From Pigmentiphaga sp. H8 (GTDB taxonomy: Bacteria; Pseudomonadota; Gammaproteobacteria; Burkholderiales; Burkholderiaceae_B), in the NCBI RefSeq assembly GCF_003854895.1, contig NZ_CP033966.1, positions 124,001 to 188,000 of the forward strand: 64,000 nt of DNA. Reading direction: 5' to 3'. This document shows positions 1 through 8,207 of this stretch, one piece after another (within the stretch, counting starts at the first letter, position 1; the number at the start of each line of letters is the position of its first letter). A model generated the notes under the pieces. It saw only the letters and a list, made by a program, of their open reading frames with translations, ran no database searches and was not told the origin of the DNA. A program made the position numbers and the translations under genes.

Positions 1-2
1 AC

Positions 3-509
3 GAGGCGGCGGCCTATGCGAAGGCCATGGCGCCGTACGGGCTGCGCTGGTTCGAGGAAGCCTGCGACCCGCTGGACTTCGATGCCAACCGCCGCTTCAT
101 CGAAGGCTATCCCGGCGCGGTGGCCACGGGCGAGAACCTGTTCTCGGCCGCCGACGTGCGCAACCTGCTGCGCTTCGGCGGCATGCGGGCGGACCGGGAC
201 ATCTTCCAGATGGACGCGGGGTTGAGCTACGGGCTGACGGAGTACGGCCGCATCCTGGCCGAGATGGACGCGCATGGCTACCGGCGGGCGCAGCTCTATC
301 CCCATGGCGGCCACCTGATCAATCTGCACATCGCCGTGGGGCTGCAACTGGGCGGCTGCGAGGCCTATCCCGGCGTGTTCCAGCCCTTCGGCGGCTATTG
401 CGACGACTGCGTGGCGGGCGATGGCCGCATCGCGCCGTCGGGCGCGCCGGGCTTCGGGCTGGAGCGCAAGCCGGAGCTGCGCGAGGCGATCGGACAACTG
501 CTGGCGTGA
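3..509 (+). CDS. Enolase-superfamily dehydratase, C-terminal part (D-tartrate dehydratase-like)
   Basis: The gene begins before the window; the frame is open from base 3 and stops at 507-509, giving about the last 168 residues. The fragment is the end of a mandelate racemase/muconate lactonizing enzyme barrel: it has FEEACDP, then a GENLFS motif (metal-ligand strand), and PHGGH followed by NLHIAVGLQLGG, which is how D(-)-tartrate dehydratase-type members carry their catalytic His. Family members abstract the proton alpha to a carboxylate and dehydrate hydroxy acids. The next gene starts 11 bp downstream, so it is the upstream member of the 1-4.3 kb operon. The substrate is inferred only from the resemblance of this tail; other acid-sugar dehydratases remain possible. 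Confidence 0.75.
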   Translation, partial: EAAAYAKAMAPYGLRWFEEACDPLDFDANRRFIEGYPGAVATGENLFSAADVRNLLRFGGMRADRDIFQMDAGLSYGLTEYGRILAEMDAHGYRRAQLYPHGGHLINLHIAVGLQLGGCEAYPGVFQPFGGYCDDCVAGDGRIAPSGAPGFGLERKPELREAIGQLLA

Positions 510-520
510 AGGAGACGCGC

Positions 521-1441
521 ATGAAGATCCTGGTGATGGGTTGCGGGGCCATGGGCTCCATCTATGCCGGCCTTCTGGCGGGCAGCGGCAACGAGGTGGT
601 GGCGGTGGACACCTGGCGCGAGCACGTCGCCGCCATGCGCGACCACGGCCTGCGGGTGGAAGGGGCGAGCGGCGACCGGGTGGTGAAGGTGCGCGCGCTG
701 GAGCAGGTGCCGGACGAAGCCATGGATCTGATCGTGGTCGCCGTCAAGGCCGCGCACGTGGCCGAGGCGGCGGGCCGGCTGGTTCCGGCCGTGGGGCCGG
801 ACACTCGCGTACTGACGATCCAGAACGGCATGGGCAGCGCGGACCTGGTGGCGCGGGCCGTGGGCGCGGAGCGGGTGGCGGTGGGCATCGCCGGCGGCTT
901 CGGCGCGCAGATGCGCGGCCCGGGCCACACCTTCCACAACGGGATGGAGATCATCCGCATGGGCGCCTACTCGACGTTGGCGCGCGAGCGGGTGGACGCC
1001 ATCGCGGCCCTGTGGCGGGCGGCCGGCTTCAAGGCCGAGGCCGTGGGCAACATCGCCGCCATGCAGTGGGAGAAGCTGATCTGCAACGTCGCCTACAGCG
1101 CGCCCTGCGCGCTGACCGGCATGACGGTGGGCGAGGTGATGGACGATGCCGACATGGGGCCGGTCAGCCGGGCCGCGGCGGTCGAGGCCTGGGAAGTCGC
1201 GCGGGCGCGCGGCGTGGCCCTGTCCGTGCAGGACCCGGTGGCCCACGTGCGGGCCTTTGGCGCGAAGATCCCCAACGCTCGGCCCTCGCTGCTGCAGGAC
1301 CTGGAGAACGGGCGGCCCAGCGAGATCGACGTCATCAACGGCGCCGTGCCCCGGGAAGCGGCGCTGGCGGGCATGCAGGCCCCGGTCAACGCGACGCTGA
1401 CGGCGCTGGTCCGCCAGCGCGAGCGCAGGGCGGCGCGCTGA
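521..1441 (+). CDS. Ketopantoate reductase (ApbA/PanE) family oxidoreductase
   Basis: 306 aa, starting at an ATG after GGAGACGCGC. The N-terminal Rossmann motif GCGAMG (residues 7-12) binds NAD(P)H. MQWEKLICN places the conserved catalytic Lys at about residue 185, and GRPSEIDVINGAV is the family signature that binds the 2-oxo-acid. Members reduce 2-oxo-acids to 2-hydroxy acids; PanE makes pantoate, but many paralogues in catabolic operons act on other branched or substituted 2-oxo-acids. It sits between a dehydratase and a hydro-lyase pair with no biosynthetic neighbour, so a catabolic role is more likely than pantothenate synthesis. An upstream in-frame extension exists but overlaps the previous gene and lacks family residues. 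Confidence 0.85.
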   Translation: MKILVMGCGAMGSIYAGLLAGSGNEVVAVDTWREHVAAMRDHGLRVEGASGDRVVKVRALEQVPDEAMDLIVVAVKAAHVAEAAGRLVPAVGPDTRVLTIQNGMGSADLVARAVGAERVAVGIAGGFGAQMRGPGHTFHNGMEIIRMGAYSTLARERVDAIAALWRAAGFKAEAVGNIAAMQWEKLICNVAYSAPCALTGMTVGEVMDDADMGPVSRAAAVEAWEVARARGVALSVQDPVAHVRAFGAKIPNARPSLLQDLENGRPSEIDVINGAVPREAALAGMQAPVNATLTALVRQRERRAAR

Positions 1442-1460
1442 TGGCGTCCGGGAGCCGGCC

Positions 1461-2720
1461 ATGGGCATGACCGCCACCGAGAAGATCTTCGCCCGCCACG
1501 CCGGACGCGACCGGGTGCGCCCCGGCGAGATCGTGACGGCCCGGATCGACCGGGCGCTGCTGAACGACATCAGCGGGCCGATCGCCTTCGAGCGGCTGGC
1601 GCAGATGGGCGTGACGCGGCTGCGCGACCCGGATCTGGCGGTGTTGGTGGGCGACCATTTCGCGCCGCCCAAGGACGTGGCCTCGGCCCGCGCCCTGCGT
1701 TCGCTGCAGCGCTTCGCCGACGAGCACGGCGTGCGGCACCACTACGACATCGGCACCGGCGGGATCGAACACACGCTGCTGCCCGAGCTGGGGCTGGTGC
1801 GTCCGGGGGACCTGATCGTCGGCGGCGATTCCCATACCTGCACCTATGGCGCGTTCGGCGCCATCGGCATAGGCATGGGGTCCACCGACATCGCGGCGGC
1901 GCTGGCGATGGGCGAGCTGTGGTTCACCGTTCCGGCCACGCTGCGCATCGAGTTCCACGGCGAGCGGCAGCCTTACGTGACGGGCAAGGATCTGATCCTG
2001 CACCTGCTTCAACGCCTGGGCGTGGATGGGGCGGCTTACCAAAGCATGGAGTTCGGCGGCCCGGGCATGGGCGAAGCGACCATGGACGAGCGCATGGCCT
2101 TGTGCAACATGGCGGTGGAAGCCGGCGCCAAGACCTGCATCGTGCCGCCCGACGACGCGACCCGGGCGTGGGCGCTGCGCACGGCGGGCGGCGCAGGCGT
2201 GATCGAGCATGGAGACGTGGACGCCGACTATGCCGATCGCCTGGACGTGGCGCTGGATGCGCTGCCGGTCCTGTGCGCCAGGCCCTACTCGCCCGGCAAC
2301 GTGGCGCCGGTGGCCGAGGTGCGCGGCGTGCGCGTGGACCAGGCCTACATCGGCAACTGCGCCAACGGCACGCTGACCGACCTGCGCCAGGCCGCGGCCA
2401 TCCTGCGCGGACGCAAGGTGGCCCGGGGCGTGCGCTGCGTGGTCGTGCCGGCCACGCGGGACATCTACCGGCAGGCGTTGGCCGAGGGGCTGATCGACAT
2501 CTTCGCCGAGGCCGGCGCGCTGGTGTCGCCATCGACCTGCGGCGCCTGTGCCGGGCTGAGCACGGGCGTGCTGGCCGAGGGCCAGGTCTGCGTGGCGACC
2601 ACCAACCGCAATTACCGCGGCCGCATGGGAGACCCGGATTCCCAGGTCTACCTGGCCAATGCCCACGTCGCCGCGGCCAGCGCGGTGGCGGGCGAGCTTA
2701 TCCATCCGGAGGCGCTGTGA
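1461..2720 (+). CDS. Isopropylmalate/homoaconitate-type hydro-lyase, large subunit
   Basis: 419 aa, the short two-subunit (archaeal/LeuC2-like) form of the aconitase superfamily. It carries GGDSHTCTYGAFG and the three cysteines expected to hold the 4Fe-4S cluster: C300 in GNCANG (family GSCTNG) and C360/C363 in STCGACAG. The ATTNRNYRGRMG region matches the substrate-binding stretch. With the next gene it should form a cytoplasmic heterodimer that isomerises or hydrates 2- or 3-hydroxy di- or tricarboxylates. Context (tartrate dehydratase-like enzyme, PanE-like reductase, Bug) argues for a catabolic hydro-lyase such as a substituted maleate/malate hydratase rather than leucine synthesis. The exact substrate cannot be read from sequence. 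Confidence 0.85.
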   Translation: MGMTATEKIFARHAGRDRVRPGEIVTARIDRALLNDISGPIAFERLAQMGVTRLRDPDLAVLVGDHFAPPKDVASARALRSLQRFADEHGVRHHYDIGTGGIEHTLLPELGLVRPGDLIVGGDSHTCTYGAFGAIGIGMGSTDIAAALAMGELWFTVPATLRIEFHGERQPYVTGKDLILHLLQRLGVDGAAYQSMEFGGPGMGEATMDERMALCNMAVEAGAKTCIVPPDDATRAWALRTAGGAGVIEHGDVDADYADRLDVALDALPVLCARPYSPGNVAPVAEVRGVRVDQAYIGNCANGTLTDLRQAAAILRGRKVARGVRCVVVPATRDIYRQALAEGLIDIFAEAGALVSPSTCGACAGLSTGVLAEGQVCVATTNRNYRGRMGDPDSQVYLANAHVAAASAVAGELIHPEAL

Positions 2721-3220
2721 CGCAAGCGAGCGCAACGGCGCGCCGGTTCGGCGACGACATCGATACCGACGTCATCATTCCCGCCATCTACCTGACCTCG
2801 CATCGTCCCGAGGTGTTGGCCCGCCATTGCATGGAGCCGCTGGACCCCGGGTTCGCCGCCCGGGTCAAGCCCGGCGACGTGCTGGTCGCGGGCCGCAACT
2901 TCGGTTGCGGTTCGTCGCGCGAGCATGCGGTGCTGGCGCTGCAGGCGGCCGGCATCGCTTGCGTCGTGGCCGAGAGCTTCGCCCGCATCTTCTTTCGCAA
3001 CGCGCTCAACAACGGACTGCCGCTGGTGGTCTGTCCGGACGCGGTCCGCGATGCCCGCGAAGGCGACGCGATCCGGGTCGACCTGGACGGCGGACAGGTC
3101 TGGCTGGGCGCGCGCGCCTATTCGTTTCCCGTCCATCCGCCCTTCCTGGCCGGGATGATCCGGCAAGGCGGGCTGGTGGAATACGTCAGGCGGCGGCTGG
3201 CCGAGACCGGTCCGGACTGA
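2717..3220 (+). CDS. Isopropylmalate/homoaconitate-type hydro-lyase, small subunit
   Basis: 167 aa swivelling-domain partner of the preceding large subunit. I start it at GTG 2717, which overlaps the upstream stop in a GTGA coupling; no ATG fits before the conserved start TARRFGDDIDTDVIIPA. The loop NFGCGSSREHA, which carries active-site residues, is intact, followed by FARIFFRNALNNGLPLV as in LeuD. The length is that of archaeal-type LeuD, about 30 residues shorter than enterobacterial LeuD. It should be made in equal amount with the large subunit and complete its active site. Confidence 0.88.
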   Translation: MTQASATARRFGDDIDTDVIIPAIYLTSHRPEVLARHCMEPLDPGFAARVKPGDVLVAGRNFGCGSSREHAVLALQAAGIACVVAESFARIFFRNALNNGLPLVVCPDAVRDAREGDAIRVDLDGGQVWLGARAYSFPVHPPFLAGMIRQGGLVEYVRRRLAETGPD

Positions 3221-3258
3221 CTCACCAACGAGGCGCACAGACGCCAGAGGAGACACGC

Positions 3259-4272
3259 ATGGATCCCCAACCCCGACGATGCGGCCGCCGGCGGCGCCTC
3301 GCGCTTGCCGCCGGACTGCTGCCCGCGTTGCTGATGGCGGCGCCAGGACCGGCGTCCGCGCAGGCCGCCGCCCGCTATCCCGACAAGCCCATCCGCCTGA
3401 TCGTCCCGTTCGCGGTGGGCGGCACCAGCGACGTGTTCGCGCGGCTGGTCGGCCAGAAGCTGTCCACCGCCTTCGGCCAGCAGGTGGTGGTCGAGAACCG
3501 GCCCGGCGCCAACGGCAACATCGGCACGGACATCGTCGCCAAGGCCGAGCCGGACGGCTACACGCTGCTGTTCGCGGCCGACGGCACCATGGTGATCAAC
3601 CCCAGCCTGTACGAGAAGCTGCCGTTCAACGTCGAGCGCGACCTCGCGCCGGTGTCGCGGGTGGTGCTGGTGCCGCTGATCATCGTCGCCAATCCGCAAT
3701 TGAAGGCGTCCACGCTGCCCGAACTCGTGGCCTTGGGCAAGCGCGCCGACGCCGACCTGGACTTTTCGTCCGCGGGCCTGGGCAGCACCGGCCACCTGGC
3801 GGGCGAACTGTTGAAGTCGCGCACGGGCATACGCATGTCGCACGTGGCCTACAAGGGCGGCGGACAGGCGGTGACCGACGTCGTGGGCGGGCAGGTGCCG
3901 CTGCTGGTGACGGCGCTGGCCACCGCCGATCCGTTCATCAAGAGCGGCAAGCTCAAGGCCATCGCGATGACCTCGGGCAAGCGCGCGGCCGGGGCGCCCG
4001 GCATTCCCACCGTGGCCGAGGGCGGCGTGCCGGGCTTCGATGTCTCGTCGTGGTACGGCATCCTGGCGCCGGCCCGCACGCCCGCGCCCGTCATCGAAAA
4101 GCTGCATGCCGAACTGGCGCGCATCCTGCAGGCCGACGACGTGCGGCGCCGCTTCCAGGAACTGGGCGGCGAGCCCATCGGCGACACGCCGAAGGCCTTC
4201 GCTGGCGTGATCAAGGATGATCTGGCCAAGTGGGCGCGCATCGTCAAGGACGCCGGCATCAGCGTGCAATAG
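3259..4272 (+). CDS. Bug/TctC-family periplasmic solute-binding protein
   Basis: 337 aa. An arginine-rich signal peptide (about residues 1-35, ending ASA) precedes YPDKPIRLIVPF and the ligand loop FAVGGTSDVFARLV, then AEPDGYTLL and HVAYKGGGQAV, the ordered signatures of the Bug (Bordetella uptake gene)/TctC family. Known members bind carboxylates or small aromatic acids with two ordered water molecules and hand them to TctAB or signal through regulators. No tctA or tctB lies nearby, so it is an orphan. Being last in the dehydratase/hydro-lyase operon, it probably captures that pathway's substrate. Start chosen at the ATG after AGAGGAGACACGC. Confidence 0.92.
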   Translation: MDPQPRRCGRRRRLALAAGLLPALLMAAPGPASAQAAARYPDKPIRLIVPFAVGGTSDVFARLVGQKLSTAFGQQVVVENRPGANGNIGTDIVAKAEPDGYTLLFAADGTMVINPSLYEKLPFNVERDLAPVSRVVLVPLIIVANPQLKASTLPELVALGKRADADLDFSSAGLGSTGHLAGELLKSRTGIRMSHVAYKGGGQAVTDVVGGQVPLLVTALATADPFIKSGKLKAIAMTSGKRAAGAPGIPTVAEGGVPGFDVSSWYGILAPARTPAPVIEKLHAELARILQADDVRRRFQELGGEPIGDTPKAFAGVIKDDLAKWARIVKDAGISVQ

Positions 4273-4288
4273 CCGCGCGCCCTTCGTA

Positions 4289-4316
4289 TCCGCCTGCCCG
4301 CGCGCGGACAGGCGGA
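4289..4316 (+). terminator. Hairpin between Bug gene and LacI gene
   Basis: TCCGCCTG pairs with CAGGCGGA across a 12-nt GC-rich loop that can pair further. It lies 16 bp after the Bug stop. There is no U-tract after it, so it would be a weak or factor-dependent terminator, or an operator-like palindrome for the following LacI gene. Confidence 0.4.
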
Positions 4317-4354
4317 CGGGTACACTCTGGGCACCGGACGCCCACAGGAAGCCC

Positions 4355-5398
4355 ATGGCCAGTTCCAAGCCCGCCCACGGTCCCGTCACCATCAAGGACA
4401 TCGCCGCCGCGCTGGGCATTTCGCACACCACCGTCTCGCGCGCGCTGAACGATCATCCCAAGCTCAGCGACGACACCAAGGCGCGGGTACGGCAGGCGGC
4501 GCAGGAACTGGGCTACGTGCTGAACGCCTCGGGACGCATCCTGCGCGGCGGCGCCAGCCCGCTGGTGGGGCTGGTCATTCCGGACATCCAGAACGATTTC
4601 TACAGCGCCATCGCCAAGCGCCTGGCCGAACGCTGCCGGGACGCGGGCTTCCAGATGGTGCTGGCCATTACCGAGGACGATCCGCAGGCCGAGTGCGGCG
4701 AGGTCCAGGCGCTGATCCAGGCCCGTGCCGCCGGCATCGTCATCACGCCGTCGCCGGCGCCCCTGCCACGCACGGTCGAACTGTTGGCCGGCACGCCCGC
4801 CGTGCAGCTCATACGCAGCGTCGCGACGCTGGCTACCGACGTGGTGGCGATGGACGATGCCGCGGCGGCACACGCAGCGGCGGCCCACCTGCTGTCGCTG
4901 GGTCACCGGCGCGTCGGCTATGTGGGCGGGCATGCGCGCATCAAGCCGGGGCGGGACCGCCTGCGCGGGTTCGTGCGGGCACATGCCGAAGCCGGGCTGG
5001 AGCCGGATCCGGATCTCATCGTGCAGGTGCCGCCGCGCCAGGAGTTCGGCGCCGAGGCCATGCGCCGGCTGCTGGCCGCGCGGCAGCGGCCCACGGCGGT
5101 GGTCATCGGCAGTTCCGAGCTGACCATCGTCGCGCTGGCGGTCATACGCGAGCATGGCCTGTCCATCCCGTCGGACATCTCGGTGGTGGGCTACGGCGAT
5201 CCCAAGTGGTACGAACTGACGACGCCGCCGCTCACGGCGGTGCGCCTGCCCATCGAGGCGCTGGCGGCATCCACGGCCGAACTGGTTTTTGCGCGCATCG
5301 CCGCCCAGGCGCGGCCCGGCGAACCCGCGTCCGCGCCGCGCAAGCTGCGCATCCGGCCCGAACTGATCGCGCGAGGTTCCGCAGTTCCGCGCAGATGA
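4355..5398 (+). CDS. LacI-family transcriptional regulator
   Basis: 347 aa. The N-terminal helix-turn-helix VTIKDIAAALGISHTTVSRALND, with hinge region LGYVLNASGRILRGG, is typical LacI/GalR, followed by a periplasmic-binding-protein-like effector domain (GLVIPDIQNDFYSAIA ... RLRGFVRAH ... VVGYGDPKWYELTTPPLTAVRLP). Members are usually repressors released by a pathway intermediate. It is on the same strand directly after the tartrate dehydratase-like operon, so that operon is the likely target. ATG 4355 follows AGGAAGCCC; an upstream in-frame extension has no family similarity. Confidence 0.92.
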   Translation: MASSKPAHGPVTIKDIAAALGISHTTVSRALNDHPKLSDDTKARVRQAAQELGYVLNASGRILRGGASPLVGLVIPDIQNDFYSAIAKRLAERCRDAGFQMVLAITEDDPQAECGEVQALIQARAAGIVITPSPAPLPRTVELLAGTPAVQLIRSVATLATDVVAMDDAAAAHAAAAHLLSLGHRRVGYVGGHARIKPGRDRLRGFVRAHAEAGLEPDPDLIVQVPPRQEFGAEAMRRLLAARQRPTAVVIGSSELTIVALAVIREHGLSIPSDISVVGYGDPKWYELTTPPLTAVRLPIEALAASTAELVFARIAAQARPGEPASAPRKLRIRPELIARGSAVPRR

Positions 5399-5404
5399 AG
5401 ACGC

Positions 5405-6316
5405 CTAGCGCCGGCGCGCCGCCTTCGGCCGGACGTTGCCGTGCAGGGCGGCATAGGCCGTCAGTTCCTGTTCCATCGCCTGGGCCAGCGGCGGCAGGGA
5501 TTGCGACTTCACCTTCACGATGCCGATCCGCCTGTGGCGGCCGGGGCGGACCAGCGGCACGAAGCACAGGTCCTTCGCGAAGGCCGGCACCGCCAGCCGG
5601 GGCAGGATGGTGACGCCCACCTGGCTGGACAGCATGGCCGACAGCGTCATCATGTTGGAGACGTGGAACCAGCAGCTGTCCAGCCACTTCGCCTCGGGGG
5701 TGCCGTTCAGCTCGCGGTGGGCGGTGGTGCCGATCAAGGGCAGGTCGGCCAGCACGGACCAGTCCAGCCGGCTGCGCCGGGCCAGCGGATGGCTGGCGTG
5801 GCAGACCAGGCCGAACGCGTCCGTCATGAGCGGGATGAAGTCCAGGCCGGGCGTGATCGAGATCTCGCTGGACAGGCCGAAGTCGACTTCCCCCGACAGC
5901 ACCATGCGGTGGATGTTTTCGGAGTTGTCGTCGATCAGCCGGACCGCGGCGCCGGGATGCCGGCCGATGAAATCCTTGATCAGCGCCGGCACCCAGTTGG
6001 TGGCGAAGCTGCCTATGGAGGCCAGCGTGAGCGTGCCCGCGTGCTGGCGCGACTGCGACAGCAGCGTCTCGACGATGCGGTCGTGGTGCTTGACCAGTTC
6101 CCTGGCCAGGGGCTCGCACACCTTGCCGAAGGGTGTGGGGGTGGTGCGGCGGTCGGCCTCGAACAGCGGCGCGCCCAGTTTTTCCTCCAGCAGCTGGATG
6201 ATCTTGGAGACGGCGGGCTGGCTGCGCAGGACCTTGTCGGCGGCGACGCGATAACTCTTCGCATCCAGCACGTGCAGGAAAACGCGCAACTGGGCGATGG
6301 GGATCTCTGCCAGCAT
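5405..6316 (-). CDS. LysR-family transcriptional regulator
   Basis: 303 aa. Residues about 5-65 form the winged helix-turn-helix (PIAQLRVFLHVLDAKSYRVA, SQPAVSKIIQLLEEKLG), followed by a two-lobed effector-binding domain (LTLASIGSFATNWVPALIKDF ... VGVTILPRLAVPAF). It converges on the LacI gene (6 bp between stops) and diverges from the hydrolase-Bug pair, the standard position for a LysR activator of a divergent operon. The C-terminus is unusually basic (VRPKAARRR). Confidence 0.92.
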   Translation of the reverse strand: MLAEIPIAQLRVFLHVLDAKSYRVAADKVLRSQPAVSKIIQLLEEKLGAPLFEADRRTTPTPFGKVCEPLARELVKHHDRIVETLLSQSRQHAGTLTLASIGSFATNWVPALIKDFIGRHPGAAVRLIDDNSENIHRMVLSGEVDFGLSSEISITPGLDFIPLMTDAFGLVCHASHPLARRSRLDWSVLADLPLIGTTAHRELNGTPEAKWLDSCWFHVSNMMTLSAMLSSQVGVTILPRLAVPAFAKDLCFVPLVRPGRHRRIGIVKVKSQSLPPLAQAMEQELTAYAALHGNVRPKAARRR

Positions 6317-6391
6317 GTCGATTCCATATGGTTATTGTCTGATCAATATTATTCAATTTTTGGATGATGCGGACGAGCCTATGATCGCCGG
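6317..6391. promoter_or_regulatory. Divergent LysR/hydrolase control region
   Basis: 75 bp, markedly AT-richer than the surroundings, between divergent start codons. It contains the inverted repeat TATTG-N6-CAATA (6333-6348). This is the only place for LysR boxes and for the promoters of both directions. The exact -10/-35 elements are not clear to me. Confidence 0.5.
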
Positions 6392-7150
6392 ATGAATCAT
6401 GCAGATCGACCCGACGAACTGCTCATTGCGCCGCACGTCGTCCAGCACCCCGGCCCCCTCGTCCTTGCCCTGGCCGGGGGCGGATGCAGTCCAAGGATCT
6501 ACGGCCAGGTCGCGGCCCCCGGCTGCGCGCTGCATGAAGTGGACTGGATGCGGGGGGCGGGACCGTTCACGCCGCCGGCGGTCGCGCGGCGGCTGGCCGA
6601 CGCGCTGTCGCCGCGTACCGCGCCGACCGTCTTGCTGGGACATTCGCTGGGCGGCGTGATCGCGCTGCTGACGGCCCTGGCCCGTCCGTCCGCCGTACAG
6701 GCGCTGGTCATCTCCAACACGGGTCCGCACACGCGGGACCACGGCGACAACTCGCTGCCCGAACGGATACGCCACCAATGGACTCCGCAGACGCGGCGCG
6801 CTTTCCTGCAAGCCTGCTTCGCGCACGAGCCGCCGGCCGCCCTGATGCGGGAGCTCGAGCGCTACCTGGGCGAGCTGCCGGCCGAAGCGCTGCTCGAAGC
6901 CGTCGAGGGGCTGCGCCGGATAGACCTGAGCCACGGCCTGGGCGCGCTCCGCTGCCCGGTGCTGATCGCGCACGGGGAACTGGACCGGCGCCGCGGCGTG
7001 GCCGACGCGCGGCGGCTGGCGGCGCTGATTCCGGGCGCCGAACTGGTCCTGCTGCCGGGCGGCCATACCCCCATGGTGGACTGCGCCGGCGCCTACAACG
7101 AGGCGCTGGACACGTTTCTGGCGCGGCATCTTCGCGCAACCCAACCCTGA
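6392..7150 (+). CDS. Alpha/beta hydrolase
   Basis: 252 aa serine hydrolase of the alpha/beta fold. The nucleophile elbow GHSLGG places Ser85; the acid is likely the Asp in HGELDRRRG and the base the His in LPGGHTPMVD. There is no signal peptide, so it is cytoplasmic. It lies 30 bp before a Bug gene and diverges from a LysR gene, so it probably cleaves an ester, lactone or C-C bond in whatever compound the Bug protein binds. The substrate is unknown; the oxyanion-loop stretch LALAGGGCSPRIYG is unusual in lacking the common HG motif. Confidence 0.85.
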   Translation: MNHADRPDELLIAPHVVQHPGPLVLALAGGGCSPRIYGQVAAPGCALHEVDWMRGAGPFTPPAVARRLADALSPRTAPTVLLGHSLGGVIALLTALARPSAVQALVISNTGPHTRDHGDNSLPERIRHQWTPQTRRAFLQACFAHEPPAALMRELERYLGELPAEALLEAVEGLRRIDLSHGLGALRCPVLIAHGELDRRRGVADARRLAALIPGAELVLLPGGHTPMVDCAGAYNEALDTFLARHLRATQP

Positions 7151-7180
7151 CGGGAAACGACAAAGAACGAGGAGACAAGC

Positions 7181-8164
7181 ATGAACATCGGAAGCATCCG
7201 GCGCCTGGCGCCGGCGGGTCTGCTGGCGTGCGCGGCAGCCTGGACCGGCATCGCGCACGCCCAGGCATCCGACTGGCCGAGCCGGCCGGTCACCATCATC
7301 GTGCCGTCGGCGGCGGGCGGCGCGGCCGACTTTTCCGCGCGGGTGTTCGCGGGCTATATCGCCAAGGTCCATCCCAAGGCCACCGTCGTGGTCGACGACC
7401 GCCCGGGAGCCGGCGGCGTGATAGGCACCCTGGCCGCCAAGGAGGCCAAGCCCGACGGCTACACCTTCCTGTTGTCCACCAATTCGACCCACGCCGCCAA
7501 CCTGAGCCTGTACAAGGACCTGCGCTACGACCCGGTCAAGGATTTCGTGCCGGTGGGCCGGTTCGGCACCTTCGGCTCGGTGTTGATGGTGCCCAAGGAA
7601 AGCCCGTTCCGGACGGTGCAGGATCTCATCGCCCAGGCGAAGTCGCACCCCGGACGCATGAGCTTCGGCTACTACAGCTCGTCGTCGCAGGTGCCGGCGG
7701 AAATGCTGAAGGCCGCCGCGGGCGTGGTGTATGAAGGCGCCGCCTACAAGAACGTGACGCAGATCATCACCGACCTGATCGGCAAGCAATTCGATTTCGC
7801 GTTCCTGGATGCGCTGTCGGCCGCCCCCGCCCTGCAGAACGACCGGCTCAGACCCATCGGGGTCACGACCCCGCGCCGGCTGCCGCAACTGCCCGACGTG
7901 CCCGCCATTGCCGAGGCCATTCCCGGCTACGAAATGCAGGGCTGGCTGGGGCTGACCGCCCCGGCCGGGACGCCGCCCGCCATCGTGGAAACCGTGAGCG
8001 CGCTGATGGGCAAGGCCATGGCGGACCCCGAGGTCAGGCAGTCGCTGGAGGCCAAGGGCATGCAGGCGGGCTTCCTGCCCGCCCGCGACATGGGCGCCTT
8101 CATCGCGGCGGACATCGTGCGCTGGCGCGACTGGGTGCGCATGGCCAACATCCCGCCCAACTGA
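7181..8164 (+). CDS. Bug/TctC-family periplasmic solute-binding protein
   Basis: 327 aa with a clear Sec signal (residues 1-26, ending AHA). The mature protein starts with DWPSRPVTIIVPSAAGGAADFSARVF and has AKPDGYTFL. The usual HVPYKG-x-x-x-A stretch is altered to YEGAAYKNVTQIIT, so its ligand contacts in the second lobe differ from its paralogues here. A strong GAGGAGACAAGC site precedes the ATG. Probably co-transcribed with the upstream hydrolase under the divergent LysR. No membrane subunits nearby. Confidence 0.9.
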   Translation: MNIGSIRRLAPAGLLACAAAWTGIAHAQASDWPSRPVTIIVPSAAGGAADFSARVFAGYIAKVHPKATVVVDDRPGAGGVIGTLAAKEAKPDGYTFLLSTNSTHAANLSLYKDLRYDPVKDFVPVGRFGTFGSVLMVPKESPFRTVQDLIAQAKSHPGRMSFGYYSSSSQVPAEMLKAAAGVVYEGAAYKNVTQIITDLIGKQFDFAFLDALSAAPALQNDRLRPIGVTTPRRLPQLPDVPAIAEAIPGYEMQGWLGLTAPAGTPPAIVETVSALMGKAMADPEVRQSLEAKGMQAGFLPARDMGAFIAADIVRWRDWVRMANIPPN

Positions 8165-8173
8165 GACGGGACT

Positions 8174-8198
8174 CGCGCCGGCGTGCCGTGCCGGCGCG
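8174..8198. terminator. Bidirectional hairpin between convergent Bug and porin genes
   Basis: CGCGCCGGC and GCCGGCGCG form a 9-bp stem with a 7-nt loop in the 43-bp gap between two convergent stop codons. No strong U-run, but position and symmetry suit termination from both sides. Confidence 0.6.
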
Positions 8199-8207
8199 GG
8201 AGCCGCG

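Noticed and set aside
2717..3220. Reading the LeuC/LeuD-like pair as the cell's leucine biosynthesis enzymes
   Set aside because: No leuA or leuB nearby, archaeal-type lengths, and a catabolic neighbourhood; core leuCD is expected elsewhere.
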